From NCBI RefSeq assembly GCF_028290435.1, contig NZ_JAQGJV010000095.1, forward strand, positions 94,836-158,835: a DNA stretch of 64,000 bases. The letters run 5' to 3'. Positions 16,727 through 25,992 of the stretch are shown here, in pieces. Position 1 is the first letter of the stretch. Each line of letters begins with the position of its first letter. The DNA comes from Devosia sp. Lineage in GTDB: Bacteria > Pseudomonadota > Alphaproteobacteria > Rhizobiales > Devosiaceae. The position numbers and the translations under genes were made by a program. The notes under the pieces are model-generated. The model was not told the DNA's origin, ran no database searches, and saw only the letters and a program-made list of their open reading frames with translations.

Positions 16727-17185
16727 TCAGGCCGTGGGAGGAGACTTCTTGCCGCGTGATGGTGCGGGGGCTGCCGGCTTGCGGCCGAGGCCGTTGCTTT
16801 TTGCCAGGGTCGAGCGGACTGCCGCATAGCTGGGGGCAACCATGGGATAATCGTCCGGCAGGCCCCATTTGGCGCGATAATCATCCGGCGTCATCTGGAA
16901 ATGCGTCATCAGGTGGCGCTTGAGGGATTTGAACTTCTTGCCGTCTTCCAGGCAGATGATGAAATCGGGCGTTACCGATTTTTTGATGGCGACGGCGGGT
17001 TTAAGCTCGGGCGCCGCCTCGACGGGAGCCGCCGCGCCAAGCGTTTTGAGGGCCGCGTGGACACTGGAAATCAGCGTTGGAAGATCGTGGGTGCTGATGG
17101 AATTGTGACTGACATAGGCGCTGACGATTTCGCCCGTGAACACTACTAGATCGCTGGCAGCGTTGGCTGTTTCGTCGCTCGTCAT
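16727..17185 (-). CDS. MucR/Ros-family transcriptional regulator
   Basis: 152 residues from ATG 17185. KKSVTPDFIICLEDGKKF, SLKRHLMTHFQMTPDDYR and KWGLPDDYPMVAPSYAAVRS are hallmark MucR segments. Compared with Ros, the second zinc-ligand cysteine position holds Asp (CLED), a known variation in rhizobial MucR proteins. A Lys/Pro/Ala-rich tail ends the protein. MucR proteins bind AT-rich, T-A-step-rich DNA and govern exopolysaccharide, motility and cell-cycle genes in this order. Confidence 0.93.
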   Translation of the reverse strand: MTSDETANAASDLVVFTGEIVSAYVSHNSISTHDLPTLISSVHAALKTLGAAAPVEAAPELKPAVAIKKSVTPDFIICLEDGKKFKSLKRHLMTHFQMTPDDYRAKWGLPDDYPMVAPSYAAVRSTLAKSNGLGRKPAAPAPSRGKKSPPTA

Positions 17186-17363
17186 CAAATCGGACCCTGA
17201 ACTATGTGCGGCTGCCCCTACGAATAGCGGATTTATCGGGGCTGTCCATCGAAACTTTAGTCCCGCTAAAATGTCAACTTGCGCCGATTATTTCTGGCCA
17301 ATCTTTACCTTCAGGGCATCCGAGGGTGAGTCGGACGGCGGCGATGGTCAAGGGCCGCGCGCC

Positions 17364-17792
17364 TCAGGAGGCGATGTATTCCCGCAGGGCGTTGGCCTCC
17401 TGTTCGACCTCTTCGATCTTGAACTTCACCACGTCGCCGATGGAGATGATGCCCACCAGGGTATCGCCATCAACGATGGGCATGTGGCGGATGCGGAAAT
17501 TGGTCATGCGCTCCATGACCTCGTCGATGGGGGTTACCAGCGTGCCGGTGACGACGCCGCGCACCATGCAATCGGCAATGCGCAGGTTCAACGTGTTGGC
17601 CGGATCGGCGCCGAGGCGGCGCACGATATCGCGTTCCGACAGGATGCCGATGATGGAGCCGCCGGTAGCGGTGATGACCACGGCGCCGATATTGTGCCGG
17701 TTGAGCAGGGCGACGGCATCGGCCAGGGTGCCGGTTTCGGGCAGGGTGTGCACCAGCACGCCCTTGGTTTGAAGGATATTTTCGACAAGCAT
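17364..17792 (-). CDS. CBS-domain-pair protein
   Basis: 142 residues with two CBS motifs: repeat 1 has ILSERDIVRRL near 65, repeat 2 has VTPIDEVMERMTNFRIRHMPIVD and GIISIGDVVK near 120. GAGGAGGA upstream supports ATG 17792. Stand-alone CBS pairs bind adenine nucleotides and tune partner proteins; no partner is evident. The upstream 24 residues of the open frame are not protein-like. A palindromic repeat starts 90 bases upstream. Confidence 0.9.
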   Translation of the reverse strand: MLVENILQTKGVLVHTLPETGTLADAVALLNRHNIGAVVITATGGSIIGILSERDIVRRLGADPANTLNLRIADCMVRGVVTGTLVTPIDEVMERMTNFRIRHMPIVDGDTLVGIISIGDVVKFKIEEVEQEANALREYIAS

Positions 17793-17882
17793 CGTTGGGT
17801 CCTCCTCATTGCGGTGATTGCGCGGTTTTTCGCAAAGTGTGCGCCCGAGGGAGGGGCAGGGCAATAGGGAGAACGTCTGAGA

Positions 17883-18003
17883 GAAATTCTACTCTGGCGG
17901 CCACCTGCCGCGGTATTCTGCGCTTCCGGTGCTCACGTACCCAAACGTACGCTGCGCTCTGGTTTTCGAAAACCGCAGCAACTGACTCACCAGAGCGAAT
18001 TTC
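17883..18003. repeat. Long imperfect palindrome, family copy 2
   Basis: Arms GAAATTC (17883-17889) and GAATTTC (17997-18003) pair, as do CTCTGG with CCAGAG. The centre carries TGCGCTTCCGGTGCTCACGT and a GTAC...GTAC turn, shared with the other copies. Confidence 0.8.
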
Positions 18004-18080
18004 TAAACAGTCTCGGCGAATCGAAAAAAAGGGCCGGCGCGAGGCCGACCCAGGGGGACGTCAGTCGGGAAGTGTGGAGG

Positions 18081-18401
18081 TCAGCCCTCGCCGTTACCGG
18101 GGGTCCAGTTGAGGCGAGAGGCTCGGCGGGGTGTGGAGTCCACCGGCAAGGCGCCGCGCATCGCAACGCGCGTCACTTCGAACAGCAATGCCAAAACGAG
18201 CAGGGTCAGCGGAATCATAAACACCGCAACCTGGGTGTCCGCATTTTGCGCCAGGCTGGATGCCGTTGCGGGCGTTATGCCCGCCGCCAGCGCTGCGGCC
18301 GCGCCCACACCAACGAGGGCCGTGGAGACGATCGCGTAGAGCCTGAAACTTTTCCGCTTGGGAGACGTAGATTTGTGCATGGGATCGGCGTCTTTGCTCA
18401 T
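18081..18401 (-). CDS. Small two-helix membrane protein, hypothetical
   Basis: 106 residues from ATG 18401 (an ATG at 18380 is an alternative). A basic N-terminus is followed by two hydrophobic helices (LYAIVSTALVGVGAAAALAA and VFMIPLTLLVLALLFEV), then a basic tail. I do not recognise the family. It diverges from the DUF4864 gene, 138 bases away. Likely an inner-membrane protein. Confidence 0.6.
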   Translation of the reverse strand: MSKDADPMHKSTSPKRKSFRLYAIVSTALVGVGAAAALAAGITPATASSLAQNADTQVAVFMIPLTLLVLALLFEVTRVAMRGALPVDSTPRRASRLNWTPGNGEG

Positions 18402-18539
18402 GGTGGCAATGACGATGAGTAGACCGTGCGAATGCGCGCAGAGTTTGGGTCGATCTGGGTCAAGCGCGTACCATTTGACGGCAGAACTGTGGCGCCGGGC
18501 ATGATGCCCGAGAGGGCCGCGAGGCAATTGGAGGCTGGA

Positions 18540-18953
18540 ATGCGCATCTTAATGGCATTGGCTTTGCTCGTCGCGTTGGTCTTTCCCGCGCAGGCCCAAG
18601 AGACTGACGCACCGTGGCAGGCGTCGGTGACCGGGCAGATCGAGGCGTTTCGTGCCGGCGATGGCGTGGCGGCGTTGGATTTTGCCGCGGCCGGGTTTAA
18701 AGCGCAGTTCACCGATCCGAACGTGTTCATCAAGGCGATTGCGGCATCGGGCTATGGGCCAATCGTAGCGTCGCGCTCGCATAGCTTTGGGGATTTCACC
18801 AAGGTCAGCGACACTGTCGTGATGCAGGTGGTCAAGTTCGTCGGGCCCGACCAGGGGCTGTATGAGGCGCTGTATCAGTTGGTGGATGAGCCCGATGTGG
18901 GCTGGCGGGTGCAGGGCGTGGTGCTGAAGAAAGAAGCCGGGATCGGCGTCTAG
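18540..18953 (+). CDS. DUF4864-like secreted protein
   Basis: 137 residues from ATG 18540, with GGAGG just upstream and a signal peptide ending near AQA. IEAFRAGDGVAALDFAAAGFKAQF, HSFGDFTKVSDTVVMQVV and GLYEALYQLVDEPDVGWRVQGVVL fit the DUF4864 family of small extracytoplasmic proteins with an NTF2-like look. Function unknown. The 38 residues of open frame before it are not retained. Confidence 0.8.
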   Translation: MRILMALALLVALVFPAQAQETDAPWQASVTGQIEAFRAGDGVAALDFAAAGFKAQFTDPNVFIKAIAASGYGPIVASRSHSFGDFTKVSDTVVMQVVKFVGPDQGLYEALYQLVDEPDVGWRVQGVVLKKEAGIGV

Positions 18954-18979
18954 GTCCGTCGATCTTTAGGTCCGTCGAT

Positions 18980-19095
18980 CTTCAGGTGATGCCGGTCTGC
19001 GAACGATGGTTATCTGCGCTCCGGTGCTCACGTACCGAAGTACGTTCCGCTCCGGTTCTCGATAACCACCGTTCTCGACTCGGCCTGACCTGAAG
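18980..19095. repeat. Long imperfect palindrome, family copy 3
   Basis: CTTCAGGT (18980-18987) pairs with ACCTGAAG (19088-19095); further pairing GCCG/CGGC and GAACG..GGTTATC with GATAACC..CGTTC. Centre as in the other copies. Confidence 0.85.
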
Positions 19096-19142
19096 CTCGA
19101 CGAACCTAGGCTTGGTGCGGAGGAAGGGCTGCGGCTCATATT

Positions 19143-19361
19143 TCACGACTGCGTGGCGCAATCGGACGTGACGGGGTGGTGACGGACCAGGCGCTGGCGC
19201 AGGGTGGAGGCCAAGGTGAGGACGTTGAGGACGGGCTCGCCGCGGTGGGGTTTGGTGTACGGCGTCGCCGGCACGTCGACGGCATGTGGGTTGCACGGGT
19301 CGCCCCAGATTTCGGTGTAGAGGCGCTTGGAGAAGTAGCTGGTGGGGATGAAGGTCATCAT
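19143..19361 (-). CDS. 72-residue hypothetical protein divergent from LacI regulator
   Basis: 72 residues starting MMTFIPTSYFSKRLYTEIWG, rich in Pro, Thr and His; no signal peptide or membrane helix. AGGAG lies 8 bases before the first ATG, better than chance. It is the only gene on the far side of three LacI-type operators (19376-19470), so it is the most likely regulatory target. Nothing follows it except a repeat, so it stands alone. I do not recognise it; it could be the remnant of a larger catabolic locus. Confidence 0.55.
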   Translation of the reverse strand: MMTFIPTSYFSKRLYTEIWGDPCNPHAVDVPATPYTKPHRGEPVLNVLTLASTLRQRLVRHHPVTSDCATQS

Positions 19362-19375
19362 CTTATGCTCCTGGG

Positions 19376-19389
19376 TTGGATCGGTTCAA
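19376..19389. promoter_or_regulatory. LacI-family operator 1
   Basis: TTGGATCGGTTCAA, near-palindromic around a central CG, as usual for LacI-family sites. 14 bases upstream of the 72-aa gene start. Confidence 0.7.
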
Positions 19390-19408
19390 TTTGTCGGCGC
19401 ATGATCTC

Positions 19409-19422
19409 TTGGATCGGTTCAA
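19409..19422. promoter_or_regulatory. LacI-family operator 2
   Basis: Identical to operator 1, TTGGATCGGTTCAA, 33 bases further along (about three helical turns). Confidence 0.72.
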
Positions 19423-19456
19423 ATCTACGCCTCTATCAGCCGGAGTCAAGCAGATT

Positions 19457-19470
19457 TTGAACCGGTACAA
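19457..19470. promoter_or_regulatory. LacI-family operator 3
   Basis: TTGAACCGGTACAA, the same consensus (TTGAACCGGTTCAA) with one change, 42 bases before the lacI-type start. Suggests autorepression as well. Confidence 0.7.
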
Positions 19471-19512
19471 TTTTTGTGCTAGGAACGGGGTTTAGCGGCG
19501 TAAGGCGGGTTG

Positions 19513-20571
19513 ATGGCGACGAAGGCGACGGTAAAACTGGCGGATGTGGCGCGGGAGGCGGGGGTGTCCAAGGGCACTGCGTCCAATGTGTTCAGCCGGC
19601 CCGAAGTGGTCCGCGACGAGGTGCGCGAGCATGTGCTGGCGACGGCCAAGGCCATGGGTTATGGCGGGCCCAGCGTGCAGGGGCGGTTGCTGCGGGCGGG
19701 CAAGGTCAATGCTATCGGCGTCGCTGCCGTCGAGCCGATGGCGTATTTTTTCGAGGATCCCTGGGCGCGGGCGCTGATGGCCGAGATATCGGCGGTGTGC
19801 GACGCCAGCGGCACCGGCATGGCGCTGGTGTCGGCCAAGAACCAGCAGAAGCTGGTGTGGAACATCCAGAGCGCATTGGTGGATGGGTTCATCCTGCTCT
19901 GCGTCGAGGGCGGCGAGAAGTTGGTGGAATTGACGCGGGAACGGCATCTGCCGTTCGTGGCGCTGGCGCTGGGCGTCGATGACAAGTCCATTCCCACCAT
20001 CGGCATCGACAATATTGAGGGGGCCAGCATGGCGGCGCGGCATCTGGCGGAACTCGGGCATCGGCGCTTTGCGGTGCTGGGGACAGAGTTTTCCGAGGGC
20101 GGCGCGGGGCTGTTGACGGACGGGCAGGTGCGGGGCGCCACGTTTTCCACGTCGCGTGACCGGGCCATTGGGTATTGGCGGACGCTGGCGGAATTTGGCG
20201 TGGCGCCGGAGTCCGTGCCGGTTTACGAGACCCAGGATGTGGCCAGCATAAGAACCGCAGTCGCGGCGATTTTTGCGGCGCCCGAGCCGCCGACGGCGAT
20301 CCTGGCGATGTCGGATCGGGTGGCGCTGGTGGCGATGGAATGGCTGGCCGAGCAGGGGCTGCGCGTGCCGGAGGATGTGTCGATCGTGGGGTTCGATGGC
20401 GTCAAGGAGGCGGAACTGTCTGAGCCGCCGCTGACGACGATCGTGCAGCCACTTGCCGAAATTGCGCGGCAGGCGGTGCAGGCGATTTTGCAGGACGCCG
20501 TGCCGGCGCAGCGCCGGAGTATTCCGCTGACGATCGCGGTGCGCGCGAGTACGGGCAAGCCCAAGGCTTAG
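19513..20571 (+). CDS. LacI-family transcriptional regulator
   Basis: 352 residues from ATG 19513 (AAGGCGGG upstream; an adjacent TTG is in frame). The N-terminal helix-turn-helix reads VKLADVAREAGVSKGTASNVFSRP (first part shown is diagnostic), followed by the hinge and a periplasmic-binding-protein-like sensor domain with AILAMSDRVALVAMEWL and VSIVGFDGVKEAE. Three matching operators lie in the divergent promoter region, so it probably represses itself and the 72-aa gene. Effector, likely a sugar or purine-like ligand, is unknown. Confidence 0.92.
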   Translation: MATKATVKLADVAREAGVSKGTASNVFSRPEVVRDEVREHVLATAKAMGYGGPSVQGRLLRAGKVNAIGVAAVEPMAYFFEDPWARALMAEISAVCDASGTGMALVSAKNQQKLVWNIQSALVDGFILLCVEGGEKLVELTRERHLPFVALALGVDDKSIPTIGIDNIEGASMAARHLAELGHRRFAVLGTEFSEGGAGLLTDGQVRGATFSTSRDRAIGYWRTLAEFGVAPESVPVYETQDVASIRTAVAAIFAAPEPPTAILAMSDRVALVAMEWLAEQGLRVPEDVSIVGFDGVKEAELSEPPLTTIVQPLAEIARQAVQAILQDAVPAQRRSIPLTIAVRASTGKPKA

Positions 20572-20591
20572 GCTTGCCCGGCGGGCGTTGA

Positions 20592-21833
<1,242 letters not shown>

Positions 21834-21900
21834 GCCGTCGTTTTGCTGAGACGATGAGCAATGACTGCCGGTTGGCGGGGCGGTCGGGGGACGGTGCCTA

Positions 21901-23142
21901 ATGACGTCATACTGGAAGACTGTGGTGCCGCTGTATCTTTCGCTTGTCGTCAGCTTTGCGCTGCCGATTGTGGAAGCGTTGGCGGTCGAAAAGATCGACA
22001 TCGTGTTCCTGGCCTATCTGGGACTGGTGATCCCGCTGGCGGTTATCATTTCGACATCCGCCCGGATCTACGCACAAAGCGATGTGTTCTCGCACGGTTT
22101 TGCGCCGGACCAAGACGGCGTTGCGGCGACGGTGAGGACCGCCATCGTGTCGCTGGCGGTTTATGTTCCGGCCATGATGTGGCTGCACTTCGTGGCGCCG
22201 TGGCCGCAGGAGCGCCCGCTGTGGTCGCTGCTGCTCAGCGTCTTCCTGTTTTCGTCGGTGCTGCAGGCGCCGCGCATGGTGGCGCAGGCCATGTCGACGG
22301 GCGGCCGTACATCGCGAACGGTGCTGGTGTCCTCGGTGATCATGGTAGTCAGCGCGGCGTTGCTGAACACCGCAATCGTGCTGCTGGTGCGCGACGCCGA
22401 TACCGGCATTGCGCTGAGCATTGCGGCCAACATCGTGTCCGTATCGGCGGCCAGCGGCTACGTCTGGGTCAAGGTATTTGCCGGTAGCGAAACCCGAGGT
22501 GTGCTGGCAAGGGCGCTCAGGGGATTTGATATCCGTAACCTGAAAACGCTGGCCTTCGCGGTCATCGAGTCGCTGTCGTATAATGCGTTCTTCTATGTGT
22601 TCGCGACAGCGCTGCTGGCGATCAGCGTCGACAGCGCGGCCAAATTCAACTTCATCAGTAGCCTCTGCCTGATCGCCGTGGCGTGGCGGCTGACATTCTC
22701 GATCATTCTGCAGTCCGCCTTCAGCAAACCGCTGGGCGTGAGCGAGCACTATCGGTTGTTCATTAAAATGGTTGGAGCGGGGCTCGCCCATGTGGTGCCA
22801 TCGCTGGCGCTGATCTGGCTGTTCATCACCACAATGACCGACATTCAGGACTTCCAGAGTGAGTTTGCGGCCCTGTCGGCGATCATGTTGCTGGGGACGT
22901 TCAACCAGATTGCGCTGGCCGGATTGCGAGCAAAGAACGCCATGGGGCGCATGGCCATGCTGTCAGTGTTGAGCAACGTGGTTGGGGGCAGCGTCATCCT
23001 GTGGTGGGGGGGCGATGCCGCCCTGGCGGGATTGCTGATCGTGGCGGTGTGCGATGAATTGTTCAGGACGACGATGAGTACGCTGATGCTCTATCGCGTG
23101 GTGGCGCGGCCGGCCCCGGTCCTCGTGCAGACGCCAGGCTAG
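21901..23142 (+). CDS. Polytopic membrane protein, MATE/flippase-like
   Basis: 413 residues and about twelve hydrophobic helices, starting MTSYWKTVVPLYLSLVVSFALPIVEALAVEK (first 12 residues precede helix 1). The pattern of paired helices with FNQIALAGLRAKNAMGRMAML near the C-terminus resembles the MOP superfamily (MATE efflux pumps and polysaccharide flippases), but no diagnostic motif is certain. It may move a lipid-linked sugar or a small molecule. Lower in GC than the aminotransferase before it. It ends 29 bases before the convergent cupin gene. Confidence 0.7.
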   Translation: MTSYWKTVVPLYLSLVVSFALPIVEALAVEKIDIVFLAYLGLVIPLAVIISTSARIYAQSDVFSHGFAPDQDGVAATVRTAIVSLAVYVPAMMWLHFVAPWPQERPLWSLLLSVFLFSSVLQAPRMVAQAMSTGGRTSRTVLVSSVIMVVSAALLNTAIVLLVRDADTGIALSIAANIVSVSAASGYVWVKVFAGSETRGVLARALRGFDIRNLKTLAFAVIESLSYNAFFYVFATALLAISVDSAAKFNFISSLCLIAVAWRLTFSIILQSAFSKPLGVSEHYRLFIKMVGAGLAHVVPSLALIWLFITTMTDIQDFQSEFAALSAIMLLGTFNQIALAGLRAKNAMGRMAMLSVLSNVVGGSVILWWGGDAALAGLLIVAVCDELFRTTMSTLMLYRVVARPAPVLVQTPG

Positions 23143-23170
23143 CGGCGGTTCCCCTCAGGGTGACAAGGGA

Positions 23171-23545
23171 TCATGCGGCCCAGGGCGGGGTGAAGGGCGT
23201 TTGGCCCGGCAGGATAGCCTGACCGCCGACGGGGAAGACGGCGACGGCGGTGAACGGCGTGTCGCCCGGATTGTCCAGGCCGAAATCGGTGTGCGGCGGC
23301 ACGATCAGGGTGTCGCCCGGGGACAGGGTAAGCACCGCGTCGCCAAGCCGGATGCTGGCGGTGCCGGAGAGGCAGACGAAGATTTCCTCGCGGGTCAGTT
23401 GATGGGTGGCGCCTACGCTGCCCGGAGCGAGGGAGAGTGTCCAGACGGCGGTGTCGCTGGCGCCGCGCGTCGGCGAGGCCAGTCCGGTGAAGGTGACGCC
23501 CGGAATGGTGAATTGCGGGGCGCTGGCGGCGGTGATCAGGGGCAT
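23171..23545 (-). CDS. Small cupin-domain protein
   Basis: 124 residues from ATG 23545 with GAGGA upstream. GATHQLTREEIFVCLSGTASI contains cupin motif 1 and PPHTDFGLDNPGDTP cupin motif 2, a single beta-barrel likely binding a metal. Members include small isomerases, dioxygenases and sensors, so no specific reaction is assigned. It is divergent from a MarR regulator with two matching operators between them, and is probably its target. Confidence 0.85.
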   Translation of the reverse strand: MPLITAASAPQFTIPGVTFTGLASPTRGASDTAVWTLSLAPGSVGATHQLTREEIFVCLSGTASIRLGDAVLTLSPGDTLIVPPHTDFGLDNPGDTPFTAVAVFPVGGQAILPGQTPFTPPWAA

Positions 23546-23603
23546 GGGGGTTCCTCGTGGCGTGGGCGCGTGCGACTGTGCAAGTGCAGCGCATTGTGAT
23601 ATC

Positions 23604-23618
23604 GTCAAGCAACTTGAC
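23604..23618. promoter_or_regulatory. MarR operator 1
   Basis: GTCAAGCAACTTGAC: 6-bp perfect inverted arms, 15 bases long, in the divergent cupin/MarR promoter region. Confidence 0.72.
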
Positions 23619-23635
23619 TACATGGACTCAGTAAA

Positions 23636-24097
23636 TTGGTCAAGCAGCTTGACGAAAAAGCCACATCAGACCTGATCGATCACGTTGGCTGGCGGCTGTG
23701 GCGGCTGAGCCGGCAGTGGAAGGACGAGTTCGAGGCGGCCATGACCGCGGCCGGCCACGGCTGGATGACGCAGGCGCAGGGGGCGGTGGTCGGGCAATTG
23801 CGCGCTGACGGCGTGCCGCAGGCCGAATTGGCGCAGAAGCTGGGCGTGTCCAAGCAGGCGGTGCAGCAGTTCGTCGATGCCCTGGAGGCGGATGGCTTTG
23901 TGGTGCGCGCCGTCGATCCGGCGGACAAACGAGGCCGTATCGTGCAGCTTACGGCCAAGGGCGCGCAGGCGCTGGACGATGGCAATCGCATCAAGCGAGC
24001 GATCGAGGCGCGTTATCGCGAAGCCGTTGGTGAGGCGCGGTTTGACAGTTTTATGGCGGTGCTGGATGAGCTGTTTGAGGACAGCTCATCCCTGTGA
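23636..24097 (+). CDS. MarR-family transcriptional regulator
   Basis: 153 residues. The winged helix includes VPQAELAQKLGVSKQAVQQF, DALEADGFVVRAVDPADKRG (the wing, with the DxRG motif) and LTAKGAQAL. The most likely start is TTG 23636 (GGAC upstream), since no in-frame ATG or GTG occurs before the conserved region. It likely responds to a phenolic or other small ligand and represses itself and the cupin gene through the two GTCAAG-N3-CTTGAC sites. Convergent with the next gene. Confidence 0.88.
   Translation: MVKQLDEKATSDLIDHVGWRLWRLSRQWKDEFEAAMTAAGHGWMTQAQGAVVGQLRADGVPQAELAQKLGVSKQAVQQFVDALEADGFVVRAVDPADKRGRIVQLTAKGAQALDDGNRIKRAIEARYREAVGEARFDSFMAVLDELFEDSSSL
23639..23653. promoter_or_regulatory. 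MarR operator 2
   Basis: GTCAAGCAGCTTGAC, the same site with one central change, 35 bases on. It overlaps the first codons of the regulator, suggesting autorepression. Confidence 0.72.
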
Positions 24098-24102
24098 TGG
24101 CG

Positions 24103-25221
24103 CTACTTGCTGAACCAGCTCGTGAAGTTGGTGGCGTTGCCCGATGAGGCGTCGCCGAACATCTGGGTGAGTTTTGAGGTTGTGGCGAAGCTGTTGACGG
24201 CCGCTTGGTAAAATTGGTCGCTCCAGCCCAGAGCCTGGCGTTCTTCGGCGCTCAAGGACGAATAGATGCCGATAACGTTCTGGCTGAAGGCCGTGGGGTC
24301 GCTGCTCTTGGCAGCGTTCTGGTAGCCGGCGATCAGGGCAGCACCGCCCTTGCTGCGCAGGATCGCATTGGCGGCGGTGACTTCCTCGCCCGAAAACTCG
24401 TCGTCCTGGTTGAGGACGATGGCCGACAGCGAGCGGGAATCGAAGGTCGACAGATCGATGAACGTGCCAACCTTGGTGTTCTTGTTGAAGGTCGGCACTT
24501 TGCCGTTGGCGAGCGCCGCATCGTATTTCTTGTCGATGGCGACGCGCACGTCGCTGGCCACGTCCTTGATGTCGCGCGGGCCGGACGCTCCGCCGGCCTC
24601 TTTGAGGGCTAGATAGAGCGCCACTGGATCGTCGTCACCCGCATCGGGCTTGGTCTTGGGAGCGGTGGCCAATTGCTTGAGGCCGTCGGTCAGGGCGGCG
24701 CGGGCGGCGACCGATTTGGGATCGGCGCGTTCCTCGGGGCCGAGACTATCGAGATAGGCGGCGGCCGCCTGGTAGAGGCCGGTATAGTTGCCGGTGACCT
24801 TGGTGATGGCGGCGGGGCCGGCCAGGGCCGAATCGAAGCGGCGCTGCATTTCGAGGCCGGCGGCTTTCTTCTCGTCGTCGGTGAAGGCCGCTTTATCGGT
24901 GCTGTTGGCCATGGCGTAGATCTCGCGGGCATCGAGGCTACTCATGTCCAGGGCCAGCTTGCCGCCTTGCAGCGGCGTGGTGCGCTTGGCGTCGGTCAGC
25001 AACGCGGTCATCTTCTGGCGCGCCTCGGTCAGGACCGTGGCCAGATTTTTGGTTTCGAGCGCGGCCTTGGCGGCGGCGGAGAATTCCACGCTGGTGGCGG
25101 GGGTGTCGTCCATGGCGGCGGGCGTGACGGCGGCAGTGGTGCTGGCGGTCTTGCTGGCGATCGCGGCCGCTGTCGAACTGGTATAGGCCGTGGCGGAATA
25201 GGCGGTGGTGAGGGCGACCAT
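24103..25221 (-). CDS. Large Ala-rich hypothetical protein
   Basis: 372 residues from ATG 25221 (CCAGGAG upstream). The Ala/Thr/Ser-rich N-terminus (~1-45) is followed by a helical region with repeated patterns such as MSSLDAREIYAMANSTDKAAFTDDEKKAA and LSTFDSRSLSAIVLNQDDEFSGEEV, two related segments about 150 residues apart. No signal peptide by eye. I do not recognise the family; such proteins in this order are sometimes surface or flagellum-linked, but nothing here proves it. Downstream is the convergent marR gene. Confidence 0.75.
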   Translation of the reverse strand: MVALTTAYSATAYTSSTAAAIASKTASTTAAVTPAAMDDTPATSVEFSAAAKAALETKNLATVLTEARQKMTALLTDAKRTTPLQGGKLALDMSSLDAREIYAMANSTDKAAFTDDEKKAAGLEMQRRFDSALAGPAAITKVTGNYTGLYQAAAAYLDSLGPEERADPKSVAARAALTDGLKQLATAPKTKPDAGDDDPVALYLALKEAGGASGPRDIKDVASDVRVAIDKKYDAALANGKVPTFNKNTKVGTFIDLSTFDSRSLSAIVLNQDDEFSGEEVTAANAILRSKGGAALIAGYQNAAKSSDPTAFSQNVIGIYSSLSAEERQALGWSDQFYQAAVNSFATTSKLTQMFGDASSGNATNFTSWFSK

Positions 25222-25363
25222 GACGGGGCTCCTGGCAAGGTTAACCAAACCTATGCAAGCAACGTGCCGCCCCGAAACCCCCGTAAATCCAGGGATTTGT
25301 CAGATGCGGACGCGCATCAGGCGGCAAAAACTGCCGGAGCGGCGGCAAGAATGACTGGAAATG

Positions 25364-25454
25364 AAAAGACCCCGCCCGAGGGGATGGGCAGGGCCTAGGG
25401 GTCTTAGGCCGAAGCCTCTGACCTTGGAGATGCGGTCCCCACGAAGACCGCGTT
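25364..25454 (-). ncRNA. Small RNA unit D
   Basis: Predicted transcript of ~90 bases with its own promoter (25461-25515). It contains hairpins GCGGTC/GACCGC and AGGC-TTCG-GCCT and ends in a terminator (GACCCC/GGGGTC at 25368-25403, then T4). It lacks an exact CCUCCUCCC motif but shares promoter geometry with units A, B and C. A role as a fourth member of the cluster is inferred from that. Confidence 0.6.
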
Positions 25455-25460
25455 CCGCTG

Positions 25461-25515
25461 ACTATCTGCCCGCCGGGTTTCATACACAAACGCACAATGG
25501 GCAAGCCAGCCATGC
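25461..25515 (-). promoter_or_regulatory. Promoter of small RNA D
   Basis: -10 GATAGT (25461-25466), 17-base spacer, -35 TTGTGT (25484-25489), and GCATGGC ending 26 bases upstream (25509-25515). Same layout as A, B and C. Confidence 0.6.
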
Positions 25516-25545
25516 AAAATTGGCGATACCAGAAAACATAGAGGC

Positions 25546-25740
25546 AAAAAAAGAGGCTCCATCCGAGGATGGAGCCTGATGATAGGGCCGAAGCCAAATC
25601 GAAAGTAATGGCCCTGCGCAAGGGAGGAGGATATGCGCCGGACCGGGTGGGCCTAAGCCGAGGGAGGAGGATACGACTTAAACCCGGTGTCGCGTAAAGC
25701 CGGTCCGAGGGAGGAGGATACGGAGGGCTTCGCAGCGACA
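25546..25740 (-). ncRNA. Small RNA unit A with three CCUCCUCCC loops (alpha-r14/CcsR-like)
   Basis: Predicted ~195-base RNA. CCTCCTCCC occurs at 25709-25717, 25662-25670 and 25622-25630, each in the loop of its own hairpin: TGTCGC..AAGCC with GGCTT..GCGACA, CCGGGT..AAG with CTTA..ACCCGG, and GCGCA with TGCGC. A terminator follows (25553-25576, then T7). The layout matches NfeR1/alpha-r14 of rhizobia and the CcsR RNAs of Rhodobacter, whose anti-Shine-Dalgarno loops pair with mRNAs. Targets are unknown here. Confidence 0.85.
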
Positions 25741-25746
25741 GGTGTA

Positions 25747-25801
25747 TGTATATATTTTGACCGGATGGTCAGCAATGCAGATGCTGACATGTCAGCCATG
25801 C
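25747..25801 (-). promoter_or_regulatory. Promoter of small RNA A
   Basis: -10 TATACA (25747-25752), 17-base spacer, -35 TTGCTG (25770-25775). GCATGGC lies at 25795-25801, with the perfect palindrome GCTGACATGTCAGC beside it. Confidence 0.75.
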
Positions 25802-25835
25802 ATCCCACACAGCGACAAGTTGTCAAAGGCTCGAT

Positions 25836-25954
25836 CTTCAGGTGATGCCGGTCTGCAAACAGCAATGTTCTGTGCTTCCGGTGCTCACGTACTTGAACGT
25901 ACGCTCCGCTCCGGTTCTCAAACATTGCTGTTCTCGACTCGGCCTGACCTGAAG
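25836..25954. repeat. Long imperfect palindrome, family copy 4
   Basis: CTTCAGGT/ACCTGAAG ends and AACAGCAATGTT/AACATTGCTGTT inner arms pair; centre as in the other copies. It sits between small RNA units A and B. Confidence 0.88.
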
Positions 25955-25992
25955 CTCTTCGCCTTTGCTGCGTTCAACCCGAAGGAAGAATG

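Noticed and set aside
9844..19490. Identical 16-mer TGTGCTAGGAACGGGG at 9844-9859 and 19475-19490
   Set aside because: About one such match is expected by chance in 64 kb; the contexts are unrelated.
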